Made by a program: the position numbers and the translations under genes. A stretch of DNA of 64,000 nucleotides from Paucilactobacillus oligofermentans DSM 15707 = LMG 22743. GTDB lineage: Bacteria; Bacillota; Bacilli; Lactobacillales; Lactobacillaceae. The notes beneath the pieces are model-generated. The model was not told where the DNA came from and made no database searches. It saw only the letters and a list, made by a program, of their open reading frames with translations. Location: NCBI RefSeq assembly GCF_001434315.1, contig NZ_AZFE01000032.1, positions 186,561 through 250,560 on the forward strand, written 5' to 3'. How positions within the stretch are numbered: the first letter of the stretch is position 1; every line of letters starts with the position of its first letter. This document shows positions 8,214-16,881 of this stretch, one piece after another.

Positions 8214-9104
8214 TCAATCGTAATAAAGGGTAGTAGATATATCTTGATTATGATTTCCAAAACCTTTACCAAAAATAGTACAGCCACCAACATTTTGTGC
8301 ATTTTTTTTAACTTCAAATTTTAATTTCCAAGAATTTTTTAAATTATTAACTTCAGAGATTAGTAAATCTGATGAACGTTTACCATTAATAAAAGTTCCA
8401 TATTTTGAAATACGGAACGTAATTAATGTTCCGTACTGATTCATATCATTGTAAACCCATTTTGGAGTATAACGACCGCGAGTATCTGAAAAGTCTCCAG
8501 TACTGGTCCATGTTCCAACTTCATGATTATCGATAGAAACCGTGATATCAGATAGCCAATTATTATTTGAAAATGGAAATTCTGATCCTAATTCGACAAC
8601 TATCTCAATCATTTTTAGTTCATTTATTGATTCAAGGTAGTTTGGTATTTGATACTCAATAAAACCGTCAGAGAACCAAATCATTTGAGCTTGATAACGT
8701 TCAGGTACCATAAAATAATTTGGATTATCTACTTTACCTATAAAACCATCTTTTTTTGCAAGTCCACAAGTAGGCGTGATATCAAAATTAGTGAATTGAC
8801 CTACTGGAATCTCAAAGCTATCTTTTTTAAATGGATAGTAAATTTGATGGGGAAAGATGATATTAATAATATCAATTTTAAGAATACAAATTCTTTGATT
8901 ACCTTTTCTTTGAGATGATATAATACCTGCCTTTTCTAATTTATTGACATGCATAACTGTAATAGCATTACTTAGATTTATTTTTTTTGCAATTTGTGAA
9001 ATATTTAAATTATCAATTGAAAGTAATTCGATGATATTAATTCGTACAGAACTGTCTAATGCTGAAAAAATTGGTATTGAATCTTGATTTAAACTAATTT
9101 CCAA
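8214..9104 (-). CDS. ArsR-type HTH regulator with large C-terminal domain (copy 2)
   Basis: 296 aa from TTG 9104, which aligns exactly with copy 1 and has AGGTG upstream; the alternative GTG at 9113 overlaps that ribosome site. Same layout as copy 1: HTH (ALDSSVRINIIELLS, KINLSNAITVMHVNKL), then FTNFDITPTCGLA, LGSEFPFSNN, STGDFSDTRGRYTPKW and GGCTIFGKGFGNH. The recognition helix differs from copy 1, so the two may read different operators or form heterodimers. It is divergent from the arabinofuranosidase gene, 195 bases away, the classic position for a local regulator. Confidence 0.8.
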   Translation of the reverse strand: MEISLNQDSIPIFSALDSSVRINIIELLSIDNLNISQIAKKINLSNAITVMHVNKLEKAGIISSQRKGNQRICILKIDIINIIFPHQIYYPFKKDSFEIPVGQFTNFDITPTCGLAKKDGFIGKVDNPNYFMVPERYQAQMIWFSDGFIEYQIPNYLESINELKMIEIVVELGSEFPFSNNNWLSDITVSIDNHEVGTWTSTGDFSDTRGRYTPKWVYNDMNQYGTLITFRISKYGTFINGKRSSDLLISEVNNLKNSWKLKFEVKKNAQNVGGCTIFGKGFGNHNQDISTTLYYD

Positions 9105-9170
9105 AATACACACCTGATTAATGTTTTTATTAAATATATAATATAATTATCATTAATGCAACCGCTTTAA

Positions 9171-9226
9171 ATAACTATATCATTATTGTTAGTCTTGAAA
9201 AAACTAAAAAAAGACTAAATAGTTAT
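9171..9226 (+). promoter_or_regulatory. Composite inverted repeat upstream of the arabinofuranosidase operon
   Basis: TTAGTCTT (9189-9196) and AAGACTAA (9211-9218) are perfect inverted 8-mers; ATAACTAT (9171-9178) and ATAGTTAT (9219-9226) form a second perfect pair outside them. The left arm has a 10-base insert, one helical turn, relative to the right arm. The element ends on the -35, suggesting an operator for the divergent ArsR-type proteins. Confidence 0.5.
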
Positions 9227-9254
9227 TTACATAAAGTTTTGAAAGCGCTATATT
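9226..9254 (+). promoter_or_regulatory. Promoter of the GH51 operon with cre-like site
   Basis: TTTACA (9226-9231), 17-base spacer, TATATT (9249-9254). TGAAAGCGCTATAT at 9240-9253 matches the cre consensus except for the last two bases and overlaps the -10, suggesting CcpA repression. Confidence 0.7.
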
Positions 9255-9299
9255 AATTGTGAAGTTAACTTTAAATAATTGAAAGCGAGGGATTTTTGT

Positions 9300-10772
9300 A
9301 TGGAACATAATATAAATGTTATTAATAATGAAGAGTCAAATGTAGTTATTAGTAAATATATTCAAGGACAATTTGCTGAGCATCTAGGAACAGGAATTTA
9401 TGGTGGTGTTTGGGTTGGTAAAAATAGTGAGATTCCAAATAAAAATGGTATAAGATCTGATGTAATTCAGTCGTTGAAAAAGTTAAATATTCCTGTTTTA
9501 CGATGGCCAGGAGGATTTTTTGCTGATAATTATCATTGGCAAGAGGGTGTTGGTTCATACGATAAGCGTAGAAAAATAATTAATAGTAGTTGGGGAGGAA
9601 CAGTTGAGGATAATTCCTTTGGAACGCATGAATTTTTTGAATTGTGTAAGCAACTAGATTGTGAAGCCTATATAAATATTAATTTTTCGAGCGGAACTAT
9701 TCAAGAAATGACAGATTGGCTTGAGTATATGCTATCGTCAAAAGGATCAATGGCAGAATTACGTGAAAAAAATGGACATCCAGATCCATGGAAATTGAAA
9801 TTTTTGGGTATTGGTAATGAATCTTGGGGCGGTGGTGGAAATATGCGTCCTGAATATTATTCAGATAGATACCGATTATGGCAATCCTTTGTTCGTAAAT
9901 ATGATAACCAACCGGAATTATATAAAATTGGTGTTGGTCCAAATATTGATGATTTCAATTGGACAGATGTGGTTATGAAAAATGCTCATCAATTTATGAA
10001 TGGTTTAAGTCTTCATCATTATGGTTTAACAGATGTATGGAATAATAAAGGTGATTCAGTAGATTTCGATGAAAAAGAATGGAATTCATTATTGTATAGC
10101 ATAAAAAAAATGGATTATTTTATTGAAGAACATTCTAAGAGAATGGAACAATATGATCAGAATCATCATGTTGATATGATTGTGGATGAATGGGGAGATT
10201 GGTTAGGACCGGAAAAAGGAACAAATCCAGCTTTTTTAAGACAACAAAATACAATGCGTGATGCTGTAATGGCAGCAACGACATTAAATATTTTCGCTAA
10301 ACATGCTGATAAAGTATATATGGCTAATATTGCACAAATGGTTAATGTACTACAGGCGATGATTTTAACCGATGGACCTAAGATGGTTTTGACACCGACA
10401 TATTATGTGTTTGACATGTATCAAAGGCATCAAGGGGCAACAAGAATTGATGCATATAGTGATAATGGTGATCCGGTTAATTATACGATTTCTAAAAAAG
10501 ATGGCAATTATATTGTATCGATTTGTAATACTGATTATCAACAATCACAAAACGTGACAATTACTTTTGCTAATAGTTTAGGGAATGTAAATTATAATAA
10601 AGATTTGCATAGTAGAAAAATGAATGCACATAATACATTTGATGATAATAAAGTTTTATCATTAACTAATTTTGAAAATTATAAGGTAATGGATAATAAA
10701 CTTTCGGTTAATTTGGATAGGATGTCAATTGTGACGCTAAGCTTTGAAATAAAAGGGAGTAAAAATAAATGA
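9300..10772 (+). CDS. abfA: Alpha-N-arabinofuranosidase, GH51
   Basis: 490 aa, no signal peptide, so cytoplasmic. GQFAEHLGTGIYGG near the start, LRWPGGFFADNYHW, the acid/base motif GIGNESWGGGG (Glu174) and the nucleophile motif IVDEWGDWLG (Glu297) are the GH51 set. A C-terminal beta domain follows from about residue 390. It releases terminal L-arabinofuranose from short arabino-oligosaccharides brought in by the adjacent GPH transporter. I chose ATG 9300, with GAGGG eight bases upstream, over an in-frame TTG at 9279. The transporter gene overlaps its stop codon. Confidence 0.93.
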   Translation: MEHNINVINNEESNVVISKYIQGQFAEHLGTGIYGGVWVGKNSEIPNKNGIRSDVIQSLKKLNIPVLRWPGGFFADNYHWQEGVGSYDKRRKIINSSWGGTVEDNSFGTHEFFELCKQLDCEAYININFSSGTIQEMTDWLEYMLSSKGSMAELREKNGHPDPWKLKFLGIGNESWGGGGNMRPEYYSDRYRLWQSFVRKYDNQPELYKIGVGPNIDDFNWTDVVMKNAHQFMNGLSLHHYGLTDVWNNKGDSVDFDEKEWNSLLYSIKKMDYFIEEHSKRMEQYDQNHHVDMIVDEWGDWLGPEKGTNPAFLRQQNTMRDAVMAATTLNIFAKHADKVYMANIAQMVNVLQAMILTDGPKMVLTPTYYVFDMYQRHQGATRIDAYSDNGDPVNYTISKKDGNYIVSICNTDYQQSQNVTITFANSLGNVNYNKDLHSRKMNAHNTFDDNKVLSLTNFENYKVMDNKLSVNLDRMSIVTLSFEIKGSKNK

Positions 10773-12142
10773 TGTTTAGTGGAAATTTAAAATCAGATGA
10801 TGATGAAAATCATATTTTATCCTTTGGTGAAAAAGCAAGTTACGGTGTTGGTGATTTTGCTACTAATTTGACATGGTCTGCGATTACTTCATTTATTGTA
10901 TTTTACTATACAGATGTAATTGGACTTGCAGCAGCAGCAATTGGAACGATAATGTTGATTTCAAAATCATTAGATGGAATCTATGATATTGTGATGGGTG
11001 TTGCGGTTGATAAGACTCATTCTAAATATGGTAAAGCACGTCCTTGGTTATTATGGGCGTCTCCAGCCTTTGCCATTCTTTCAATTACTTTATTTACGAT
11101 TCCAAATGTAGGTTATATGGGGAAATTAATTTATGTATTTATTTCTTATAACTTATTAAGTTTTTCTTTTTCAGCAGTAGTGATTCCTTATGGTACATTG
11201 AATACTTTAATCACTCGTAACCGTAATGAACGTGACAAAGCTAATCTTTTTAGAATGTTTTTTGGTCAAACTAGTGGACTATTTGTAGCTAACACTGTGC
11301 TTCCTCTTGTAGCTTTGTTTGGTGGACATGAACACGGTTGGGTGTTAACGTTTACATTATTCTCAATTATTGGTATGTTGATGTTTATGTGGGTGTTTAA
11401 ATCACAAAAAGAACGGGTACATTTAGGTAATAAAGTTAAAGATGATGAAGTTTCTTGGAATGTTAAGTTAAAAGCAATTTGTGCAAATAAATATTGGATC
11501 ATTGTTGTACTGTTTTTCATAGTGTTTAATATTGCATCAGCATTACAAGTTGGAGCACTAGTATATTACGCCAAATATATTTTCAATGATAGTACATTAG
11601 TTGGATTATTAACGGCTGCTAATGTAGCACCCTTACTTATTTGTTTGTTATTTACATCAAAAGTATTTGAAAAAATTGGTAAGCGAAACGCTGGTATTAT
11701 AGGTGCTGTTTTAAATATTATTGGATATTTGATTAATGCAATTGCACCATATAATTTTGTTGTAACCGCAACTGGACAAGTTGTAAAGGGTATTGGGATG
11801 GCTTTACTAGTTGGTGGCATTTTTGCATTATTACCAGATACAATTGAATATGGATATATGAAAACAAAAGTAAGAATTGAAGGCTTACTTTATGCAGGTG
11901 GTTCGTTTGGACAGAAAGTTGGAGCAGGAATTGGAACTGCATTATTAGGATGGATTCTGTCTTATTATAATTATGCTGCTGGTAATTCAATTTCAACTCG
12001 TGCAATGACAGGAATTAAAGTAAGTTTCATTTGGGCACCTATTATCTTATTTGTAGTTATGGTAGTGCTTTTATGGATGTATAAGCTAGATAAAGATTTT
12101 AAACAACAAAATCTAAATTCATCTTTTCAAACAGAAAAATAA
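10769..12142 (+). CDS. GPH-family sugar:cation symporter, probable arabinoside importer
   Basis: 457 aa, about 12 membrane spans, GPH/MelB-type MFS. Typical features: FGEKASYGVGDFATNL at the start, SKSLDGIYDIVMG followed by the charged DKTHSKYGKARPWLLW loop, and the IEGLLYAG region in the second half. No fused IIA domain. The start overlaps the arabinofuranosidase stop (ATGA), so the two are translationally coupled and the substrate is most likely an arabino-oligosaccharide (inference from context). Confidence 0.88.
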   Translation: MMFSGNLKSDDDENHILSFGEKASYGVGDFATNLTWSAITSFIVFYYTDVIGLAAAAIGTIMLISKSLDGIYDIVMGVAVDKTHSKYGKARPWLLWASPAFAILSITLFTIPNVGYMGKLIYVFISYNLLSFSFSAVVIPYGTLNTLITRNRNERDKANLFRMFFGQTSGLFVANTVLPLVALFGGHEHGWVLTFTLFSIIGMLMFMWVFKSQKERVHLGNKVKDDEVSWNVKLKAICANKYWIIVVLFFIVFNIASALQVGALVYYAKYIFNDSTLVGLLTAANVAPLLICLLFTSKVFEKIGKRNAGIIGAVLNIIGYLINAIAPYNFVVTATGQVVKGIGMALLVGGIFALLPDTIEYGYMKTKVRIEGLLYAGGSFGQKVGAGIGTALLGWILSYYNYAAGNSISTRAMTGIKVSFIWAPIILFVVMVVLLWMYKLDKDFKQQNLNSSFQTEK

Positions 12143-12154
12143 TTATTTATAAAA

Positions 12155-12227
12155 TAAAAGAACTCTCTTTTAATCTGTGATTATTGACGTTAGTCAAAAA
12201 TCATTAATTTAAAAGGAGTTCTTTTAC
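12155..12227. terminator. Long bidirectional terminator hairpin
   Basis: TAAAAGAACTC (from 12155) pairs with GAGTTCTTTTA (to 12226); the stem continues with minor mismatches and has a large AT-rich loop. It lies between the GPH transporter and the converging Ser-rich protein gene. Confidence 0.75.
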
Positions 12228-12249
12228 CTATTCTAATGATAATATATAT

Positions 12250-13077
12250 TTAACTCGATAAACCTAATTTATTAATCCAATCTTGAATTTGATTTTTAAT
12301 ATTATCAATCGTATTACTGTTATCATCAACAGTTGTATCGGTATCACTCGAAGAAGAGACACTAGAACTGTCTTCACTATTAGATTCGCTGGTAGTATCT
12401 GATGAGCTACTGTTAGTTACTTTATCTTTAATATTATTGATAGCATTACCAATATTATTTGAAGTTGAACTAGATTCACTGGTGGTATCTGACGAACTAC
12501 TTGCAGTGCTAGTCTTATTTTGTTCTTTAATCTTAGCTTTAATTTGACGGTATTCAGATGAGTTGACGCGAACAAAAGTGACGGTTGAACTACCAAGACC
12601 ACTAATTGAACTCCCACTAGCCGTAAAAGTAACTTGATCATTATCAGCGGTTAATGTGTAGTTAGTTGTGTCAGAATCAAACACGGCTTGTCCATCAGAA
12701 CTATTGTCATCAAAAGTTCCTGTAGTTGCGTTGTTAGAATCATTATTAGCTGTGTAAGTATACTTGCCACTTTTGATTGTCAGAGTACTTAAATCTTCAA
12801 TATCAGTGACTGAGGTATACGTTGCACCATTAGCATTACTAATTTCTACCCATGATCCAGTCAATGAAGATCGTGAACCAATCCAGATAAAAATGGCGAT
12901 GATAACTATAAAAATCGCTAGTATGGAAAGCCAAAACTTACGGTGACGACGATGTTTACGTTTCTTTTTCTTTTTGGGTTCATCATAACTGGTTACTTCT
13001 TGATCGCTATTTAATTGATTACGTTTTTGATTACGTAGTTCTTCGCGGCTCATTGATTCATTAGTTTTATTTTCCAT
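12250..13077 (-). CDS. Membrane-anchored Ser/Thr/Asp-rich surface protein, function unknown
   Basis: 275 aa from ATG 13077 (GGAG nine bases upstream). The N-terminus is polar, followed by a very basic stretch (KKKKKRKHRRHRKFW, about 37-51) and one membrane span (about 52-70), so the rest is outside. A compact domain of about 110 residues follows (GSWVEISNANG, SGKYTYTAN, YTLTADNDQVTF), resembling small lipocalin-like beta domains. The tail has two Ser-rich blocks (both containing SSSSDTTSES) alternating with predicted helices (NNIGNAINNIKDKV and NTIDNIKNQIQDWINKL), an internal duplication. Not recognised; a cell-surface or stress-related role is a guess. Confidence 0.7.
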   Translation of the reverse strand: MENKTNESMSREELRNQKRNQLNSDQEVTSYDEPKKKKKRKHRRHRKFWLSILAIFIVIIAIFIWIGSRSSLTGSWVEISNANGATYTSVTDIEDLSTLTIKSGKYTYTANNDSNNATTGTFDDNSSDGQAVFDSDTTNYTLTADNDQVTFTASGSSISGLGSSTVTFVRVNSSEYRQIKAKIKEQNKTSTASSSSDTTSESSSTSNNIGNAINNIKDKVTNSSSSDTTSESNSEDSSSVSSSSDTDTTVDDNSNTIDNIKNQIQDWINKLGLSS

Positions 13078-13285
13078 CGTTATAACTCCATTAATTATAG
13101 TGTATAAATACATTGTGCATTATTATTGGTATGCGGGGATGAACTAACATAGGCATATCACTAAGTTATATTTTACCATGATTAATAATCTGATAAATGA
13201 AAGTTAAGGATTCTTAATACTATTGATGAGTATGTGAAAAAATAACTAAAATACGAACGCCACTTTCAGTCAATGTTAATTTTAG

Positions 13286-13314
13286 TTGATTTTACAGATT
13301 TATTTTATTATAAT
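13286..13314 (+). promoter_or_regulatory. Promoter of the diacetyl/acetoin reductase gene
   Basis: TTGATT (13286-13291), 17-base spacer, TATAAT (13309-13314), ending 38 bases before the start codon. The rest of 13078-13285 shows nothing clear. Confidence 0.75.
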
Positions 13315-13343
13315 AGTTTGTGAATTAAATAACTTGATTGTGA

Positions 13344-14129
<786 letters not shown>

Positions 14130-14162
14130 ACAGTAAAATATTAAAAGATATATAAATATAGG

Positions 14163-14207
14163 CCCGCGAGTATCACTGATTTGGTGATACTTGCGGGTCT
14201 ATTTTTG
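14163..14207 (+). terminator. Terminator of the acetoin reductase gene
   Basis: A GC-rich 14-base-pair stem (CCCGCGAGTATCAC at 14163-14176 with 14184-14197, one G-T pair) followed by TCTATTTTT. Confidence 0.95.
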
Positions 14208-14445
14208 TATGAGTCAATGATGAATTTATTTTTTTAGTTATTATTAGGGTAATGATTATAAAAAAATAAATATTATTTTCAAAAAATACAATAAAAATTT
14301 GGCCAGTTACGGTGGCAAGAATTTCAAAAATATAAACAAATTTGATTGAATAACTATGTTGAACATGGGATACTTAAATTATGATACTTGCTTAATTCAA
14401 TACTTATAATAAGAAAATAAGTTTACACAGGTAGGAGAACAAAAT
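14208..14445 (+). promoter_or_regulatory. AT-rich leader with -10 element before the SPFH cassette
   Basis: No ORF here. A consensus TATAAT at 14405-14410 lacks a clear -35; an alternative TTGAAC (14359-14364) with 17-base spacing reaches TGATAC (14382-14387). TAGGAG sits before ATG 14446. No other structure is evident. Confidence 0.4.
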
Positions 14446-15558
14446 ATGGGGTTAATAAAAGCATTTTCAGGTGCAATAGGTGGAACTTTTGCTGATCAAT
14501 GGAAAGACATAATTACAGCTGGAAAGTTTGATGAACATATGGTTGTTAGTTCAGGTATTTTTATAACGTCAAATAATAATCGAGGAACTAATAGTCGTGG
14601 ATCAGTTAACATAATTAGCAATGGGTCTAAGATTTATGTTCCTGAAAATACAGCGGTTGTTATTTTAAATCAGGGTTCAATTGAAGAAATTGTGATAGAA
14701 CCGGGGGGTTACGAATATCAAAATGGACAGGAATCCTTATTTAATGGTGATGGTGTCCGGACTCCCATTGTTACACAGGCAATTGACAGATTTAAATTTG
14801 GAGGACAAACCGCAGATAATAGACAAATTTTATTTGTAAATATGCGTGAAATTAGAGGTATCAAATTTGGCACAAAAGGGCCACAGATATATCATGATAT
14901 GTTTTATGATGTAGATTTAGAGGTCTTAGCTTTCGGATCATTCTCATTGAGAGTAACTAATCCGACCATCCTTATTCAAAATCTTATTCCTGCAAATGTA
15001 AATGAGTATTCTTTCGATGACAGCTTTGCAAGAAGTCAACTTTTGTCTGAATTTATTCAGTCATTTACAATAGCATTAAATAAATTATCTAATTTTTATA
15101 GAGTGTCAGAACTTCCGTCAAAATCTAGTGAAATATCAAAAAGTATTTCAGAAATTTCCGGGTATACTGGAAATTGGAGTGACAGATTTGGAATACAAGT
15201 TATTTCAGTTGGTGTAGAAAATATCGAATTTTCGGATGATTCCAGAAATATAATTAAGAAATACTCTTCAGATAGACTATCAATAAATGCATATAATAAT
15301 ATTTCTCAGAATACAGCGAATATTGCTGCCCAACAAAAAATCGCACAAGGTATTCAAAATAACGGTTTGGGTGACGGTGCAGGCATGGTTATGGGAATGA
15401 ATATGATGCAAGATTTCGGTCCTAATGTGGAAATTAAATCTTTGATGACATTAGATGAACAAATCCAGGCAGTTACAAAATTTAAAAAATTGTTGGACGA
15501 ACATATTATTTCAGAGGATGAATTTAATCAAAAAAAGAAAGAAATAATGGGCTTGTAA
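14446..15558 (+). CDS. SPFH-domain protein with C-terminal SHOCT domain (YdjI-like)
   Basis: 370 aa. Residues about 1-55 resemble the N-terminal part of the 'virion core protein'-like SPFH proteins (MGLIKAFSGAIGGTFADQW), then an SPFH core (VPENTAVVILNQG, GVRTPIVTQAIDRFKFGG, YDVDLEVLAFGSFSLRV). A Gly/Met-rich linker (GDGAGMVMGMNMMQ) leads to a SHOCT domain (LDEQIQAVTKFKKLLDEHI, EDEFNQKKKEIMGL). SPFH proteins oligomerise on membranes. B. subtilis YdjI, in the ydjFGHI membrane-stress operon, has a similar SPFH core and a zinc-ribbon neighbour. First gene of a three-gene cassette; 18 bases separate it from the zinc-ribbon gene. Confidence 0.82.
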   Translation: MGLIKAFSGAIGGTFADQWKDIITAGKFDEHMVVSSGIFITSNNNRGTNSRGSVNIISNGSKIYVPENTAVVILNQGSIEEIVIEPGGYEYQNGQESLFNGDGVRTPIVTQAIDRFKFGGQTADNRQILFVNMREIRGIKFGTKGPQIYHDMFYDVDLEVLAFGSFSLRVTNPTILIQNLIPANVNEYSFDDSFARSQLLSEFIQSFTIALNKLSNFYRVSELPSKSSEISKSISEISGYTGNWSDRFGIQVISVGVENIEFSDDSRNIIKKYSSDRLSINAYNNISQNTANIAAQQKIAQGIQNNGLGDGAGMVMGMNMMQDFGPNVEIKSLMTLDEQIQAVTKFKKLLDEHIISEDEFNQKKKEIMGL

Positions 15559-15576
15559 GATTTAGCGGGAGACAAA

Positions 15577-15825
15577 ATGGATAATTTTAAATGTAAAAAT
15601 TGTGGTGCAAGTGATTTTTCTATGAAGGATAACTATTTGATTTGTAACTATTGTGATTCTAAATTTATTCCTGAAAAGCAAGAAAAGGAGACGAACATCT
15701 CATTAGGTAGTGATGCTGAAAATTTACTTAATAAAATGAAAAATGATCCAGCAAATGCAAGAATGTATGCTAATTTGATTTTAGACATAGATCCAAATAA
15801 TCAAGAAGTTAGAAAGTACCTTTAA
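15577..15825 (+). CDS. Small zinc-ribbon protein
   Basis: 82 aa. CKNCGAS and CNYCDSKF (two CxxC knuckles, residues about 5-8 and 25-28) make a TFIIB/rubredoxin-like zinc ribbon. The remaining 50 residues form an acidic linker and a helical tail (AENLLNKMKNDPANARMYAN, then ILDIDPNNQEV) that resembles a single TPR-like helical hairpin. In ydj-type operons a zinc-ribbon protein partners the SPFH protein; the same pairing here suggests physical interaction. Function otherwise unknown. Confidence 0.75.
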   Translation: MDNFKCKNCGASDFSMKDNYLICNYCDSKFIPEKQEKETNISLGSDAENLLNKMKNDPANARMYANLILDIDPNNQEVRKYL

Positions 15826-15867
15826 TTTTTTGTTAACACAAAAATAATAAAATTAGGAGAACTAATA

Positions 15868-16482
15868 ATGAAGTTAAAAGAACTTGCACGGCAAGGTAAT
15901 GTTTCGGTTGAGTGGTTAAGTAAGTTTGTATCGGAAAGTTCCGATTACGAAACTACGTCTACTACTTTTGGAGGCATTGTGGTAGATGATAATGATGCGG
16001 AATCGATACTTACAGATTTTAATGCAAAAGAAGAAATTCGAAAGCAATCAGAAATGGATCAAAAACAGGCAGCTATAAATGAAGCTGATAAAAAAAACAA
16101 AGCATTAGCTGAAATGTTAATTACATCTGGTTTTAATTTTGACGGATACAGTGTTGTTAAATATTCAGGATATATTTCTGGCGATGATGCTGTACAAGTT
16201 GATCGTGGGCATCAAGGAATATTTAGTAGTACCACCAACGTAGGTGATGCATTAATGAGCAATCTTAGTTTTATTAGGCGCAGAGCTCTTGTTGAGTTAA
16301 AAGAGCAGGCATATGCGTTGGGCTGTAATGCAATTATTGGTGTTGATTTTGATTATTTGACATTAGATCCAGAAACGGCTGGCTCTAATGGTGGAACATT
16401 ATATCTACCTTACGTATTTGGAGTAACAGCCAATGGAAATGCTGTGGTAATCAAAAATGATAAAGAGGTAATTGTTAAATAA
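15868..16482 (+). CDS. YbjQ-family protein with N-terminal extension
   Basis: 204 aa. Residues about 85-195 are a YbjQ-type domain (YSGYISGDDAVQVDRG, then RRRALVELKEQAYALGCNAIIGVDFDY), a pentamer-forming domain called putative heavy-metal-binding. The first 80 residues are specific: an N-terminal segment LKELARQGNVSVEWLSKFV and an acidic, Gln-rich coiled stretch. Ribosome site TAGGAG, 42 bases after the zinc-ribbon gene. It is the third gene of the SPFH cassette. The ligand and role are not known. Confidence 0.78.
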   Translation: MKLKELARQGNVSVEWLSKFVSESSDYETTSTTFGGIVVDDNDAESILTDFNAKEEIRKQSEMDQKQAAINEADKKNKALAEMLITSGFNFDGYSVVKYSGYISGDDAVQVDRGHQGIFSSTTNVGDALMSNLSFIRRRALVELKEQAYALGCNAIIGVDFDYLTLDPETAGSNGGTLYLPYVFGVTANGNAVVIKNDKEVIVK

Positions 16483-16542
16483 TTATATACGACGATAAAT
16501 TGATAATTTAAAAATTCACAAAATTAAAATAATTTTTCATTC

Positions 16543-16583
16543 AAAAGGTATGTAATCATTAATTATGATTACATACCTTTTAA
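16543..16583 (+). terminator. Terminator of the SPFH cassette
   Basis: Perfect 17-base-pair stem (16543-16559 against 16565-16581) around a five-base loop, A tract before and T tract after. Confidence 0.9.
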
Positions 16584-16828
16584 AATCTAATTTACGTTGA
16601 AAGCAGCTATATTTTTAAAATTCATTGTTTTTTTTTCTTATTTAACCGATACTTATACTTAGGTACAGCGACAGGAAAATGATGAGTTTCATGGTAGCGA
16701 AGACTAAATAATGATATTATTTTTGTGTCTAAATGATATATTTTTTTGATTTAGATAAAATTAATTTTCATCGGTTTCTTAACAATACGTAGTATTTATT
16801 TATAATAAAAATTTTACTTGTATATACC
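16584..16828. other. AT-rich intergenic stretch with no recognised feature
   Basis: About 245 bases between two terminators. I see short T tracts and scattered stop codons in all frames, and no ribosome-site-plus-ORF combination. It may be a relic of a lost gene, but nothing recognisable remains. Confidence 0.5.
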
Positions 16829-16866
16829 AAAAAGGCACAACCACATAACGTGGTTGTGACTTTTTA
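16829..16866 (-). terminator. Terminator of the sialic-acid transporter gene
   Basis: Stem of about 16 base pairs (16829-16844 with 16850-16865, one mismatch), loop ATAAC, and T tract when read on the minus strand. Confidence 0.9.
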
Positions 16867-16881
16867 AATCCAATCTATTTA

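Noticed and set aside
11266-12005. Three minus-strand ORFs inside the GPH transporter gene
   Set aside because: Shadows of a clear coding frame with no ribosome sites or recognisable domains.
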